Assembly: GCA_947476255.1 (NCBI GenBank)
Contig: CANJPY010000001.1
Location: 53,768 to 117,767 of the forward strand
DNA: 64,000 bases
Reading direction: 5' to 3'
Origin: Chthoniobacteraceae bacterium
Lineage (GTDB): Bacteria; Verrucomicrobiota; Verrucomicrobiia; Chthoniobacterales; Chthoniobacteraceae
A model generated the notes under the pieces. It was not told the origin of the DNA. It did not search any database and saw nothing but the letters and a program-made list of their open reading frames with translations. Position 1 is the stretch's first letter, and each line of letters starts with the position of its first letter. Positions 30,353-39,732 of this stretch are shown here, in pieces. Both the position numbers and the translations under genes were made by a program.

Positions 30353-31252
30353 GTGTTTGCTCTGTATCGAGCCCTGTACGCCGTTGTGAGAGGCTTTCTC
30401 AAAGGCCTGTTTGTACTGCTGCTGACCACCGCCGTGTTCGGAGGCGGGGGCTATTACACTTACCTTCTTTATATCCATCCCGAAATCGAACTGGAAAAGG
30501 AAAAAACCTCGGGCGTCCAAGCGCAGCCTGCCTTCAAAGACCCGACCCTTGAGGAGTTTCAAAAATGCCTGCAGATAGAAGCTGTAGGAGATCCACTCGC
30601 CAGTCGGCGGTGCTTCGTCGAGTTTTTAGATAATTATCCAGACTCCTCCAAAGCCGACGAAGCGAGAACCCGCCTTGGAGCGATTCAATCCTTCCTGCTC
30701 TTTAGTCCACGCGCCACTCCTGAGAAACAAATCATCATCGTCAAATCAGGCGAGGTTTTGAACAAGCTGAGCCACAAACTCAAAACCTCCCCCGAACTGC
30801 TCCTCGCCATCAACCGCTTGGAGACACCAAACCTTCGTGTGGGACAACGCCTTTATTCTGTACCGTCCAACTTTTCAGCGCTGATTGACAGGGCGTCCTC
30901 CAAAGTCACGGTCCTCCGCGACAAGGAATTTTTCACGCAGTACCCCATCCTGGAAACCAAAGGCTCCGCCCATGTGGGGCCGCTCAAAAAAGGAGCGCCA
31001 ACCATGCTGGCCGCGAAGGTGCAGGACAAACCAGGCTGGAAAGACAATGTGCGGCTTAATTTTGGGGAAAAAGGATTTGCTGAATCCACTCGCTGGGTGG
31101 TCTTGTCGCCGCCCAGCCATACCCTGTACAGTGTGTCCTCGAACTCGAGCGAAAACCCGCCCACACCGCCCTCGGGTTACGGCCTCGCGCCAGAAGCGGT
31201 ACGTGAACTGTCGGCATTGCTCCGGAAGAACGATACTGTCACCATAAAGTGA
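30353..31252 (+). CDS. LysM-domain protein, membrane anchored
   Basis: TM LFVLLLTTAVFGGGGYYTYLLY; LysM-like IIIVKSGEVLNKLSHKLKTSPELLLAINRLETPNLRVGQRLYSVPS. Confidence 0.75.
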   Translation: MFALYRALYAVVRGFLKGLFVLLLTTAVFGGGGYYTYLLYIHPEIELEKEKTSGVQAQPAFKDPTLEEFQKCLQIEAVGDPLASRRCFVEFLDNYPDSSKADEARTRLGAIQSFLLFSPRATPEKQIIIVKSGEVLNKLSHKLKTSPELLLAINRLETPNLRVGQRLYSVPSNFSALIDRASSKVTVLRDKEFFTQYPILETKGSAHVGPLKKGAPTMLAAKVQDKPGWKDNVRLNFGEKGFAESTRWVVLSPPSHTLYSVSSNSSENPPTPPSGYGLAPEAVRELSALLRKNDTVTIK

Positions 31253-31256
31253 TTCT

Positions 31257-32216
31257 ATGAAGCTGCAGCCCCTAGAGTTTGAAAAACCGGTTCTCGATCT
31301 GGAAGCTAAACTTGCTGACCTCAGAAGCAGTTCCGCCGCCAACGATATCAACATCGAAGCCGAGGCCGCAAAGCTGGAGGAGAAACTGGAAAAAACCCGC
31401 CACGAGATCTACACCAAACTCACTCCCTGGCAGAGGGTTCAAATCGCACGCCATCCCGCGCGTCCCTTTGCGCTGGATTACATGCAGCTGTCTTTTACGG
31501 ACTTTGTGGAACTCCATGGCGATCGGTTGTTCGGAGATGACTCCGCAATGCCCGGGGGACTGGCAACCATCGGTAAACACAAATGTACGGTGATCGGCCA
31601 CCAGAAAGGCCGCGATACGAAGGAAAATCTCAAGCGGAATTTTGGGAGCGCCCATCCGGAAGGATACCGCAAAGCTCTGCGTTTGATGCGCATGGGTGAG
31701 AAATTCGGACTCCCCTTCGTCTCCTTGATCGACACCCCTGGCGCCTACCCGGGAGTCGGCGCCGAGGAACGCCACATTTCCGAAGCCATCGCGCTCAACC
31801 TGCGCGAAATGATGGCCCTCAAAACCCCCACGGTTGCCGTTGTCATCGGCGAGGGAGGATCAGGAGGCGCTCTTGGGATCGGCGTGGCAGACCGCGTCCT
31901 AATGCTCGAAAACTCCTATTATTCGGTCATCAGCCCCGAGGGATGTGCCGCGATTTTGTGGAAACACCGCAAGCACGCTCCGGAAGCTGCAGAAGCACTC
32001 AAACTCACAGGGCAAGATTTGTTGGGCCTCGGACTTATCGATGAGGTCATTTCGGAACCCCTCGGCGGCGCGCACCAAGATCAGACCGCTGCGGTCCTCA
32101 ACCTTCGTCTGGCGGTGACAAAACATCTGGATGAGCTGAGTGAGCAGCCATTGGAACAACTTCTTGAAACACGCTACGCAAAGTTCCGCAAATTCGGTGA
32201 ATTTGCCGGCGCCTAG
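31257..32216 (+). CDS. accA: Acetyl-CoA carboxylase carboxyltransferase subunit alpha
   Basis: PWQRVQIARHPARPFALDYMQLSFTDFVELHGDRLFGDDSAMPGGLATI, LIDTPGAYPGVGAEERHISEAIALNLREM, VVIGEGGSGGALGIGVADRVLMLENSYYSVISPEGCAAILWK. Confidence 0.97.
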   Translation: MKLQPLEFEKPVLDLEAKLADLRSSSAANDINIEAEAAKLEEKLEKTRHEIYTKLTPWQRVQIARHPARPFALDYMQLSFTDFVELHGDRLFGDDSAMPGGLATIGKHKCTVIGHQKGRDTKENLKRNFGSAHPEGYRKALRLMRMGEKFGLPFVSLIDTPGAYPGVGAEERHISEAIALNLREMMALKTPTVAVVIGEGGSGGALGIGVADRVLMLENSYYSVISPEGCAAILWKHRKHAPEAAEALKLTGQDLLGLGLIDEVISEPLGGAHQDQTAAVLNLRLAVTKHLDELSEQPLEQLLETRYAKFRKFGEFAGA

Positions 32217-32407
32217 CTTAAGGCGTGCCGCTGAGATGCCTTCCCAGGCCAACCCCCGCTCACCTTCGCCCCATGAAGCGAAGTCTAGCCACTCTGTCCC
32301 GCGACATCATACGAAATCTTGGAGAAAACGGGCGATTTGACCCTGGGAGCGCACGCCACAGCTCCGCTCTAAAGTCCAAATAATCAGTGATTTATTCCGT
32401 CTGCGCC

Positions 32408-34288
32408 TCAGGCGAGCTTGCTGCTGCGCCAGAAACGCTGCGGAAGCGCCGCAAATCCAATCAGCAACAACTGGCTGGCGACAAACATCATCAACCAGGT
32501 GAATGCGGCTGACATGAAGCCATAGGAATGAAGGCCGATTCCCAACATGTTCACGCCAAACCACGACCACGCCGTCACAATGTTGCCGGCAATGGCCAGG
32601 CTCATTAAACCGCGTTCACGGGCAATCCCTCCCCAGCGCGCGTGCAGAAACAACGCGTTCCACAACACAATCATCAGGGCGCCGTTTTCCTTCGCATCCC
32701 AGCCCCAAAAGCGCCCCCAGGACTGATCCGCCCAAATGCCCCCCAAAACCGTCCCGACAAAGCTGAAGAGCGCGGCAAAACACACGATCCCATAAACCAT
32801 CTTCACCAAGGACTTTGCCATCTCCGGCGTCAGGGCCCGCGTAAACACTCCCAGCGCGACATACAAAACGGCGAGAAGTCCGGCGACAAAAGTGCTGGAG
32901 TATCCCAGCGTCACCACGACCACATGGGTTGCCAGCCAGAAGTTTGTATCCAGCACGGCGCGCATCATTTCCATCGTGTCGCCACTCAGGGCCAGGTTGT
33001 GCGCAATGATCAGCGTCATGAAACCCGCCGTGGAGGACACAAGAACCCCGATCCCGTTTTTCCAAAACCGCTCCAGCAACAGTCCGAGCACGCACGCCCC
33101 CCAGCCGATGAAGACGGCGGAGGAATACAGATTCGTCACGGGCGGACGTCCTTCCAAAACCATGCGATAAATGAGGCCGCAGGAATGCACCAGCAACGTC
33201 GCAAGCGTCAGCCACCGCGCCGTCTCACGCAGGAACGCGAGCCGCTCTGGCGCGAGTGTAAAAATCAACACGCAAAGTCCGGCCAATACATACAGGACGA
33301 TGGCCTTGTAAAAAGGCTCCAAATGATTGAACACCTGCTCTCTGGAGCACTTCTTGAGTACTTCGTGCCCGTAAGGCGCGAGTTGCTCCCGGTAAAGATC
33401 CACCGCCGCCTTAAACGCCACGGCATCGCCTTTCCTAAAAGCAGTTCCCATCGAGGCATAGGCGCGCAGCGCGGCCGGAACAGGCTCCCCGCGTGCTATG
33501 CGAAAAAGGGTCTCGTCGGTACGCATCCACCCTGCAATCCCCTCCGCAGGCTGCGGCGGAGGAATCACAAGCGAGGCATTAATCTCCTTCATGACCGAGG
33601 CCCGCTGCAGTTCGGTGATGAGTTTTTCCAACACCGCCTCGTCATAGGGCTGGCCCGCTTGTTGCGCCTTGGCCGCTTCACGCCCCGCAGGCACGGCCTC
33701 CACAAAACGCTGGAGTTCTCTTTCCCAATCCTTCGCATTTTGCGGCTGCACCGTGTTCTGGAGACGCATATACATGCCCACCGAATTCCAGAGCTGCAGC
33801 AGAGCCCTGTCGTAGGGTGTTCGAGCGGACTCCTCCACTGCCGAGGCCCGGCGTGCCTCTTCGCGGACTTCCCCCAACTTGGGAGCGACTTGGTTCCATG
33901 AGAAATGTTTCCCATCCGTCTGCTTGTTTGAATCAGCGTCCAAGGGCAGGCCCAAAAGGCCCTTCACATCGGTGTGCAGAATGCGGAATACCGGTCTGGT
34001 ATCGGCAAGTTCCTGCTTGAAGAACATTTCGAGCAACCACTCCGAGGCGGTCAAGATTTTAGCCCCGCTCTCCCAAGGGGCAGTATTTACGGTCTGCTTC
34101 TCGCGAATCTGCAAAAGCGTGTTGCGCGCCAAAGAGTCCAACGGCTGGACGCGCCCGCCTGCAATGAGAGGAAGTCTTGCGAAGGCATTCACGGCCATCG
34201 CGCCTTCCTTGTCTGCGGGTGTCCGCCACGCGGAGAAAATCCAAAGCAGGGCGAACGCCGCGGTAACTAAAGGAATATTTTTTTTCAT
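32408..34288 (-). CDS. ccsA: Cytochrome c biogenesis protein CcsA/ResC type
   Basis: Multi-TM; GGRPPVTNLYSSAVFIGWGACVLGL, WADQSWGRFWGWDAKENGALMIVLWNALFLHARW, SWFGVNMLGIGLHSYGF (tryptophan-rich WWD-like motif); start at MKKNIPLVTAAFALLWIF. Confidence 0.9.
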   Translation of the reverse strand: MKKNIPLVTAAFALLWIFSAWRTPADKEGAMAVNAFARLPLIAGGRVQPLDSLARNTLLQIREKQTVNTAPWESGAKILTASEWLLEMFFKQELADTRPVFRILHTDVKGLLGLPLDADSNKQTDGKHFSWNQVAPKLGEVREEARRASAVEESARTPYDRALLQLWNSVGMYMRLQNTVQPQNAKDWERELQRFVEAVPAGREAAKAQQAGQPYDEAVLEKLITELQRASVMKEINASLVIPPPQPAEGIAGWMRTDETLFRIARGEPVPAALRAYASMGTAFRKGDAVAFKAAVDLYREQLAPYGHEVLKKCSREQVFNHLEPFYKAIVLYVLAGLCVLIFTLAPERLAFLRETARWLTLATLLVHSCGLIYRMVLEGRPPVTNLYSSAVFIGWGACVLGLLLERFWKNGIGVLVSSTAGFMTLIIAHNLALSGDTMEMMRAVLDTNFWLATHVVVVTLGYSSTFVAGLLAVLYVALGVFTRALTPEMAKSLVKMVYGIVCFAALFSFVGTVLGGIWADQSWGRFWGWDAKENGALMIVLWNALFLHARWGGIARERGLMSLAIAGNIVTAWSWFGVNMLGIGLHSYGFMSAAFTWLMMFVASQLLLIGFAALPQRFWRSSKLA

Positions 34289-34302
34289 CGGCTCAGGCGG
34301 TT

Positions 34303-35856
34303 TCAGACGGTTGGTGCGGACGCGACAGCGGTCTTGGGGGACCTCGGTTTGGAAAGGAACCCCACCAAGTGATACAGGAACTGCCAGAGCATGCCCAAAC
34401 TCACCACCGCACAGCCCAGATACGGCGTGATCCAGCTCGGATTGCGCACGACTTGCAGAACGCTGGTTCCCTTGCCTCCAGTCGGTTCCGTACGCCCCAT
34501 CTGGTGCTGATAAAACGTCAGCCCCCCGTACCGCAGCGGATTGTTCATCGAGATATCCACCTCCCGCTTCTCCGCGCTCGTTGAATTTTCCAAAAACACG
34601 CGGCTTTGAAAGTTTTTCGGGATCTCCGTCCCTGCGTAAACCTCGTGCGTTGTTTTCACCAACTTCAAGGAAAACGGCTGGTAGTAACGTTCGTTTCGGA
34701 GGCCGATTTTGAAAGTCCGTCCCTCCACCGAAACTTCCTGCAGGTTCAGCCATGGCGAAACCACCCAGACCCCCAAGCTGGTGCCTTTTTGAAGCAATTC
34801 CACTTTCGCGTAAGGTGTATTCTGCTGATCCATCCCGCGCACTTCAGGCTGCGCAACCACCAGCGCCTGCAACCCAGCCCCCATTGAAGAGGAGGCAGGC
34901 AGCGCGTCCACGGCAACCGTTCTCCCCTCGGACAGCTCTTTGCCCACGTAACGCATCGAACGCATCCGGTCATTGGCCATCTGCATCGGCGGTATCTTTT
35001 GAAACGCATTGAGCATCTGACTTTTAAAGCGCTTCTTTAACTCTTCGCGCAGTTTCTCGCCGCGCGCCGGATCCGCCACAACCCGGGCCGCGCCAGCCAC
35101 GATGTTTTTGTCGTTCTCTCCCACGGCAGCCAATGCCTGCTTCCATACGTTGAGGCGTCCCTCGTTCTCGAGCGCTTTTTCCGCTTCGCCGGGCAATAGT
35201 TCGAGCTGCGCGTACTTGGTTTCCAGCGTGCCCAGCGCGGTCAACAACTGAGTTGCAGCCTCTTTGACCGAAGGATGCGACAGCACTTCACAGTTTTCCC
35301 CAAACTCCGTGACGCGCAGCTCAAAAGGCACGTCCGCGCCCTGCAACGGCAGCTTCCGGCGCAGGGCCTTTCCGGTGAAGGAAACCACTTTCTCGCGCCC
35401 ATCCGCTCCGGGCTCGCCGGTGACAACAAGTTCTACTTCGCGGTGCGCTTCGGAATAAGCGAGAGTCTGGCCCTCGCCCTGGTCAAAGCGCATGAAACTT
35501 TCCCGGGAAAACATATCCGTGGCCAGCTGCCCGAGCAAAAGCAGCACGATCCCAGCATGCGTGAGGTGGATTCCAACCTTGCCCCAGCTTAATTTGAACC
35601 GCTTCACATGCGCCGCAAGAAGGTTGATGAGGAGTCCGAAACCCAGCGTGTAACCGCCCGTAAAAACGGGGGGTACCCACCAAACGTCGCCGGGACGACG
35701 AAACACAAGGTAGCTCTTAAACCACCGCTCTTGTGCTTCCCACAGGCCCTCGTGCACCTGCGCAAGGGTCCCTAAAAATACCAGCAGCGTGCTCAAAACC
35801 AGAAGCACAACCGTCACTTTAAGTGATGTTAAAAAATTCCAGAGACGTTGGCTCAT
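34303..35856 (-). CDS. resB: Cytochrome c biogenesis protein ResB/Ccs1 type
   Basis: LWNFLTSLKVTVVLLVLSTLLVFLGTLAQV, LSWGKVGIHLTHAGIVLLLLGQLATDMFSRES, MNNPLRYGGLTFYQHQMG. Confidence 0.88.
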   Translation of the reverse strand: MSQRLWNFLTSLKVTVVLLVLSTLLVFLGTLAQVHEGLWEAQERWFKSYLVFRRPGDVWWVPPVFTGGYTLGFGLLINLLAAHVKRFKLSWGKVGIHLTHAGIVLLLLGQLATDMFSRESFMRFDQGEGQTLAYSEAHREVELVVTGEPGADGREKVVSFTGKALRRKLPLQGADVPFELRVTEFGENCEVLSHPSVKEAATQLLTALGTLETKYAQLELLPGEAEKALENEGRLNVWKQALAAVGENDKNIVAGAARVVADPARGEKLREELKKRFKSQMLNAFQKIPPMQMANDRMRSMRYVGKELSEGRTVAVDALPASSSMGAGLQALVVAQPEVRGMDQQNTPYAKVELLQKGTSLGVWVVSPWLNLQEVSVEGRTFKIGLRNERYYQPFSLKLVKTTHEVYAGTEIPKNFQSRVFLENSTSAEKREVDISMNNPLRYGGLTFYQHQMGRTEPTGGKGTSVLQVVRNPSWITPYLGCAVVSLGMLWQFLYHLVGFLSKPRSPKTAVASAPTV

Positions 35857-36152
35857 TATAAAAATAAATTATCGGACGCGTCGCGGTTGGAGACCTCGCT
35901 TGGGGGCTTTGGGGGGATCATTAAGCTAACCCGAAATCAATATAGAGATTAGCCTTTTCCCAAAACCTCACACTATAGGTCTGCAACCCAGATCCCTGCA
36001 ACAGCAGTTTACCGACAAACCTTCCAACATCCGTGTAAACCGACCCTCACGGGCGCTTTCATGCCGTCAATAACCACCACTGTTTTCCTTGATAGCGGTA
36101 TTTGAGTTTTTAGTTCAAAGCATTCCCCTCATTCAGGGTAGTTCCGTCTGTT

Positions 36153-38396
36153 ATGCTTCGCTTCACCCCTGAGCGACAATTTCTGAAGGCCAGCTTGTTT
36201 CCACTCGCCGGCTTGCTGTGCTTGCTAGCAACCATTCTTGGGGCATCAGCCAGTTACGGAGAGAGCACAGAAGCAGCAACGCCTGTCAGTTTTCTCAATG
36301 AAATCATGCCCAGGCTCACCAAAGCAGGCTGCAACGCCGGCGCCTGCCATTCCAAACCCGAGGGGCAGAATAATTTCAAACTCTCCGTTTTTGGGTACGA
36401 TCCACAACTGGATTTCAATGAGATCGTGAACGACGCAAGAGGGCGCCGCGTTTTCTTCGCGGCACCGGAGGAGAGTCTTTTGCTGCAAAAAGCCACCGGC
36501 AAACTTCCCCACGAAGGAGGCAGCCGTTTCAGTGAAGACTCCGAAACCTACAAAACGGTCTTAAACTGGCTGCGCCAGGGCGCCCCGTTTGACGGACCGG
36601 AAGTCCCCCGCCTTTCTGGGATTACAGTGAACCCCGGGCAGGTCGTTTTGGAACCCGGTGCCAGCGCTTCCCTCAAAGTCACAGCCTCTTTCTCGGACGG
36701 CAGTACCCGGGACGTGACCGCCATGACTCTTTATGCCTCCAACGACAAGGATCTCGTCTCCGTGGGCGAGACCGGCGAATTGCAGGCTGGCAAGAACCGG
36801 GGAGAGGCCGTGGTTGTCGCAAATTACATGGGCGCCGTGGCCGTTGTGCGGCCCGTCATCCCCCCTCACAAACGCCTCTCCGATGCCGATTTCAAAGCGG
36901 CGCCAGTGCAAAACGAGGCCGACCGTTTCATTTACAAGCGGCTGGAGGGACTCGGAATTCTCCCCTCAGGCTTGTGCTCGGATGCAGAGTTTTTGAGGCG
37001 CAGCACCCTGGATTGCATAGGCCGCCTGCCCACCGTGGAGGAGGCCACGGCCTTTCTAGCAGACGCCTCCCCCCACAAACGCTCGCAGTGGATTGGCAAA
37101 ATCCTCGCAGATCCCAACTACGCCGACCACTGGGCCGTGAAATGGGGCGATCTGATCCGGCCCAATCCGGTGCGCGTCGGAGTGAAGCCGGTCTACCTGC
37201 TGGACCTCTGGCTGCGGGATGCGTTTCGGCAGAACCTGCCCTATGATGTCATGGTTCGTGAACTCCTCACCGCCCAGGGGAGTTCCCACAAGTCCGGTCC
37301 CGTGGCTGTCATCCGGGACAAACGAGAGCCCGTAGACGCGAGTGGTTTTGTCAGCCAGATTTTTCTCGGGGTGCGCATGGAATGCGCGAAATGCCACCAT
37401 CATCCGAGTGAAAAATGGACCCAGGAAGACTACTTCCAGTTGGCGGCGTTTTTTGGAAAACTGCGCTCCCGCGGACAAGGCATTTCCGCACCCATCTCGG
37501 GCGAGGCGGAAATCTGGTGGTACGATGCCTCAGGCAAAGGTGTGACTCACCCTATTTCTGAGGCCGTGATGGTGCCCAAAGTGCCCGACGGCCCTGAAAT
37601 CCCGTACGTTGAGGGAGTGGATCCCCGCAAGCAACTGGTGGAATGGATGGTCCGTCCCGAAAACCCCTTCTTTGCGCGCGCCATCGTAAACCGGATCTGG
37701 AATGAGTTTTTAGGCAAAGGCATCGTGGATCCGGTGGATGATTTCCGCGCGTCCAACCCGCCCTCCAACCCCGAGTTGCTGGACTGGCTTGCCGCGGATC
37801 TCACCGCGCACCATTACGACCTCAAACATCTGATGCGGACCATCATGGAAACTGCCGCCTACCAGCGCAGCAGCCTTCCCCATCCAAGCAACACGGCCGA
37901 CCAGCGGAATTTCGCGCGTTCTCTGCGAAAGCGCCTCCCAGCCGAGGTATTGCTGGATGCGGTGGGAGATTTGACAGGCAGCCGCGAAGCCTTTGGAGGG
38001 CTTCCCCCGGGAGCGCGCGCCGTGCACACGTGGAACCACAGAATGGGTTCCGATTTTATGGACGCTTTTGGCCGCCCCAACGCCAGCCTCGAATGTCCGT
38101 GCGAGAGGGAGAGGAAACCCACCGTGGTTCAGTCGCTGCATTTGATGAATTCTCCGGCTCTTCAAACCAAACTCGCTGCGCCCAAGGGACGGGTTGCAGG
38201 TTGGGTGGCGTCCGCAAAGCCGCTTGAAGAAACGGTGAAGGAAATCTACCTCGCCGCCTACGCCCGCTATCCGGACCCGAGCGAGACGCAGGCGGCGGTG
38301 GCGCATCTCGGCAGAGAAGGCGCTTCAAGAAACGAGTCCATGCAGGATCTTGTCTGGGCGCTGGTCAACACGGCTGAATTTGTTTTTAACCATTAA
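36153..38396 (+). CDS. DUF1549/DUF1553 (PSCyt2/PSD1-type) secreted protein with Big_2-like domain
   Basis: TKAGCNAGACHSK, Big-like GITVNPGQVVLEPGASASLKVTASFSDGSTRDVT, DAEFLRRSTLDCIGRLPTVEEATAFLAD, MECAKCHHHPSEKWTQEDYFQLAAFF, FFARAIVNRIWNEFLGKGIVDPVDDFRASNPPSNPELLDWLAADL. Confidence 0.92.
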   Translation: MLRFTPERQFLKASLFPLAGLLCLLATILGASASYGESTEAATPVSFLNEIMPRLTKAGCNAGACHSKPEGQNNFKLSVFGYDPQLDFNEIVNDARGRRVFFAAPEESLLLQKATGKLPHEGGSRFSEDSETYKTVLNWLRQGAPFDGPEVPRLSGITVNPGQVVLEPGASASLKVTASFSDGSTRDVTAMTLYASNDKDLVSVGETGELQAGKNRGEAVVVANYMGAVAVVRPVIPPHKRLSDADFKAAPVQNEADRFIYKRLEGLGILPSGLCSDAEFLRRSTLDCIGRLPTVEEATAFLADASPHKRSQWIGKILADPNYADHWAVKWGDLIRPNPVRVGVKPVYLLDLWLRDAFRQNLPYDVMVRELLTAQGSSHKSGPVAVIRDKREPVDASGFVSQIFLGVRMECAKCHHHPSEKWTQEDYFQLAAFFGKLRSRGQGISAPISGEAEIWWYDASGKGVTHPISEAVMVPKVPDGPEIPYVEGVDPRKQLVEWMVRPENPFFARAIVNRIWNEFLGKGIVDPVDDFRASNPPSNPELLDWLAADLTAHHYDLKHLMRTIMETAAYQRSSLPHPSNTADQRNFARSLRKRLPAEVLLDAVGDLTGSREAFGGLPPGARAVHTWNHRMGSDFMDAFGRPNASLECPCERERKPTVVQSLHLMNSPALQTKLAAPKGRVAGWVASAKPLEETVKEIYLAAYARYPDPSETQAAVAHLGREGASRNESMQDLVWALVNTAEFVFNH

Positions 38397-38400
38397 CGTC

Positions 38401-39732
38401 ATGGAACCCTCCTTCAATTGCAATGGCATCGGCCGCCGTAATTTCCTCCAGCTCGGTTTCGGGGCGCTGGGTGGTCTTGGTTTCACGGAATTGCTGCAAC
38501 GCCGCGCTGAAGCCGCGAAAGCCAAAGGCACTTCCACCAGCAACGTGAACTGCATTCTGATCTGGCTGGACGGCGGGCCCTCTCATTACGAGACGTTTGA
38601 TCCAAAACCAGACGCCCCAGCCGATATTCGCGGCGAGTTTAAATCCATACCGACCGCCATTCCCGGCGTGCATTTCAGCGAAATCCTTCCGACCCTCGCA
38701 AAAATCGCCGACAAGTTCGCCGTCGTTCGTTCCATTTGCCACAAAGACCCCAACCATGGCGGCGGCAATCACTACTTGATGACGGGCGCCCCCACTCCCG
38801 TACCCGTGGGCTGCGGCGCCTTCGTGAGCTATCATCCCTCCTTCGGCTCGATGGTTTCCCACGAACGGGGCGTCCGAAACGGGCTGCCCGCCTACGTCAG
38901 TCTGCCCTCCATGGCGCGCTCCGGTGGTCCGAATTTCCTTGGCGCACAACACTCGCCTTTTGTGATTTCTGGAGATCCAAACCAGACTGGGTTTCGAGTG
39001 CGCGACGTGACGCTTCCCGCCGACATCAGCGAAGGCCGGGCATCGTCGCGCAACGCCCTCTTGTCTTCCTTGGACCGGATGCAGCGCATCCAAGAGGCCG
39101 CGGCTGAAGACCCGCTGGTCGGGTTCGACCAGTCTTACAAACAAGGCTTTAACCTCCTTGCCTCCCAGCCGGCACAGGCCGCGTTTGACCTCTCCAAGGA
39201 GCCGGAGGCCATCCGGAAACTATACGGGGAAACAGATTTCGGACAGCGCCTTCTTCTCGCGAGGCGGTTGGCTGAAGTCGGCGTTTCCTTCACCGTCGCC
39301 TACTGGGGCGGCTGGGACAACCATCGCACGCTCTTCAAAACCTACCGCGAAGGGTTTGGCCAAAAACTCGACCAAGGTCTGAGCGGCCTCATCATCGATC
39401 TCGAACAGCGGGGCATGCTCGACTCCACTCTCGTGGTCTGTCTCGGCGAGTTTGGACGCACACCGAAAGTCAATAAAGACGCGGGGCGCGACCACTGGCC
39501 GGGCGCCATGTCCGTCTTTATGGCGGGTGCAGGGATTCCAAAGGGAGCGATCATTGGCGCGACGGATCCCAAGGGCTATTACGCATCCGAAAATATCTAC
39601 ACGCCCGAAGACTTCGCCGTTTCCCTCTATTCCAAGCTGGGCGTTGATCCTCACCAAACCCTCCACACCAACTCCGGCCGGCCTGTGCAATTGGTAAACG
39701 GCGGGCGCCAGATCAAAGAGCTCTTTGTATGA
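38401..39732 (+). CDS. DUF1501 protein with twin-arginine-like signal
   Basis: GIGRRNFLQLGFGALGGLGF; CILIWLDGGPSHYETFDPKPDAPADIRGEFKSIPTAIPGVHFSEILPTLA; CLGEFGRTPKVNKDAGRDHWPGAMSVFMAGAGIPKG. Confidence 0.93.
   Translation: MEPSFNCNGIGRRNFLQLGFGALGGLGFTELLQRRAEAAKAKGTSTSNVNCILIWLDGGPSHYETFDPKPDAPADIRGEFKSIPTAIPGVHFSEILPTLAKIADKFAVVRSICHKDPNHGGGNHYLMTGAPTPVPVGCGAFVSYHPSFGSMVSHERGVRNGLPAYVSLPSMARSGGPNFLGAQHSPFVISGDPNQTGFRVRDVTLPADISEGRASSRNALLSSLDRMQRIQEAAAEDPLVGFDQSYKQGFNLLASQPAQAAFDLSKEPEAIRKLYGETDFGQRLLLARRLAEVGVSFTVAYWGGWDNHRTLFKTYREGFGQKLDQGLSGLIIDLEQRGMLDSTLVVCLGEFGRTPKVNKDAGRDHWPGAMSVFMAGAGIPKGAIIGATDPKGYYASENIYTPEDFAVSLYSKLGVDPHQTLHTNSGRPVQLVNGGRQIKELFV

Noticed and set aside
32642-33901. 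419-aa plus-strand ORF
   Set aside because: Antisense to the ccsA-like gene; low-complexity Arg/His/Gln protein.
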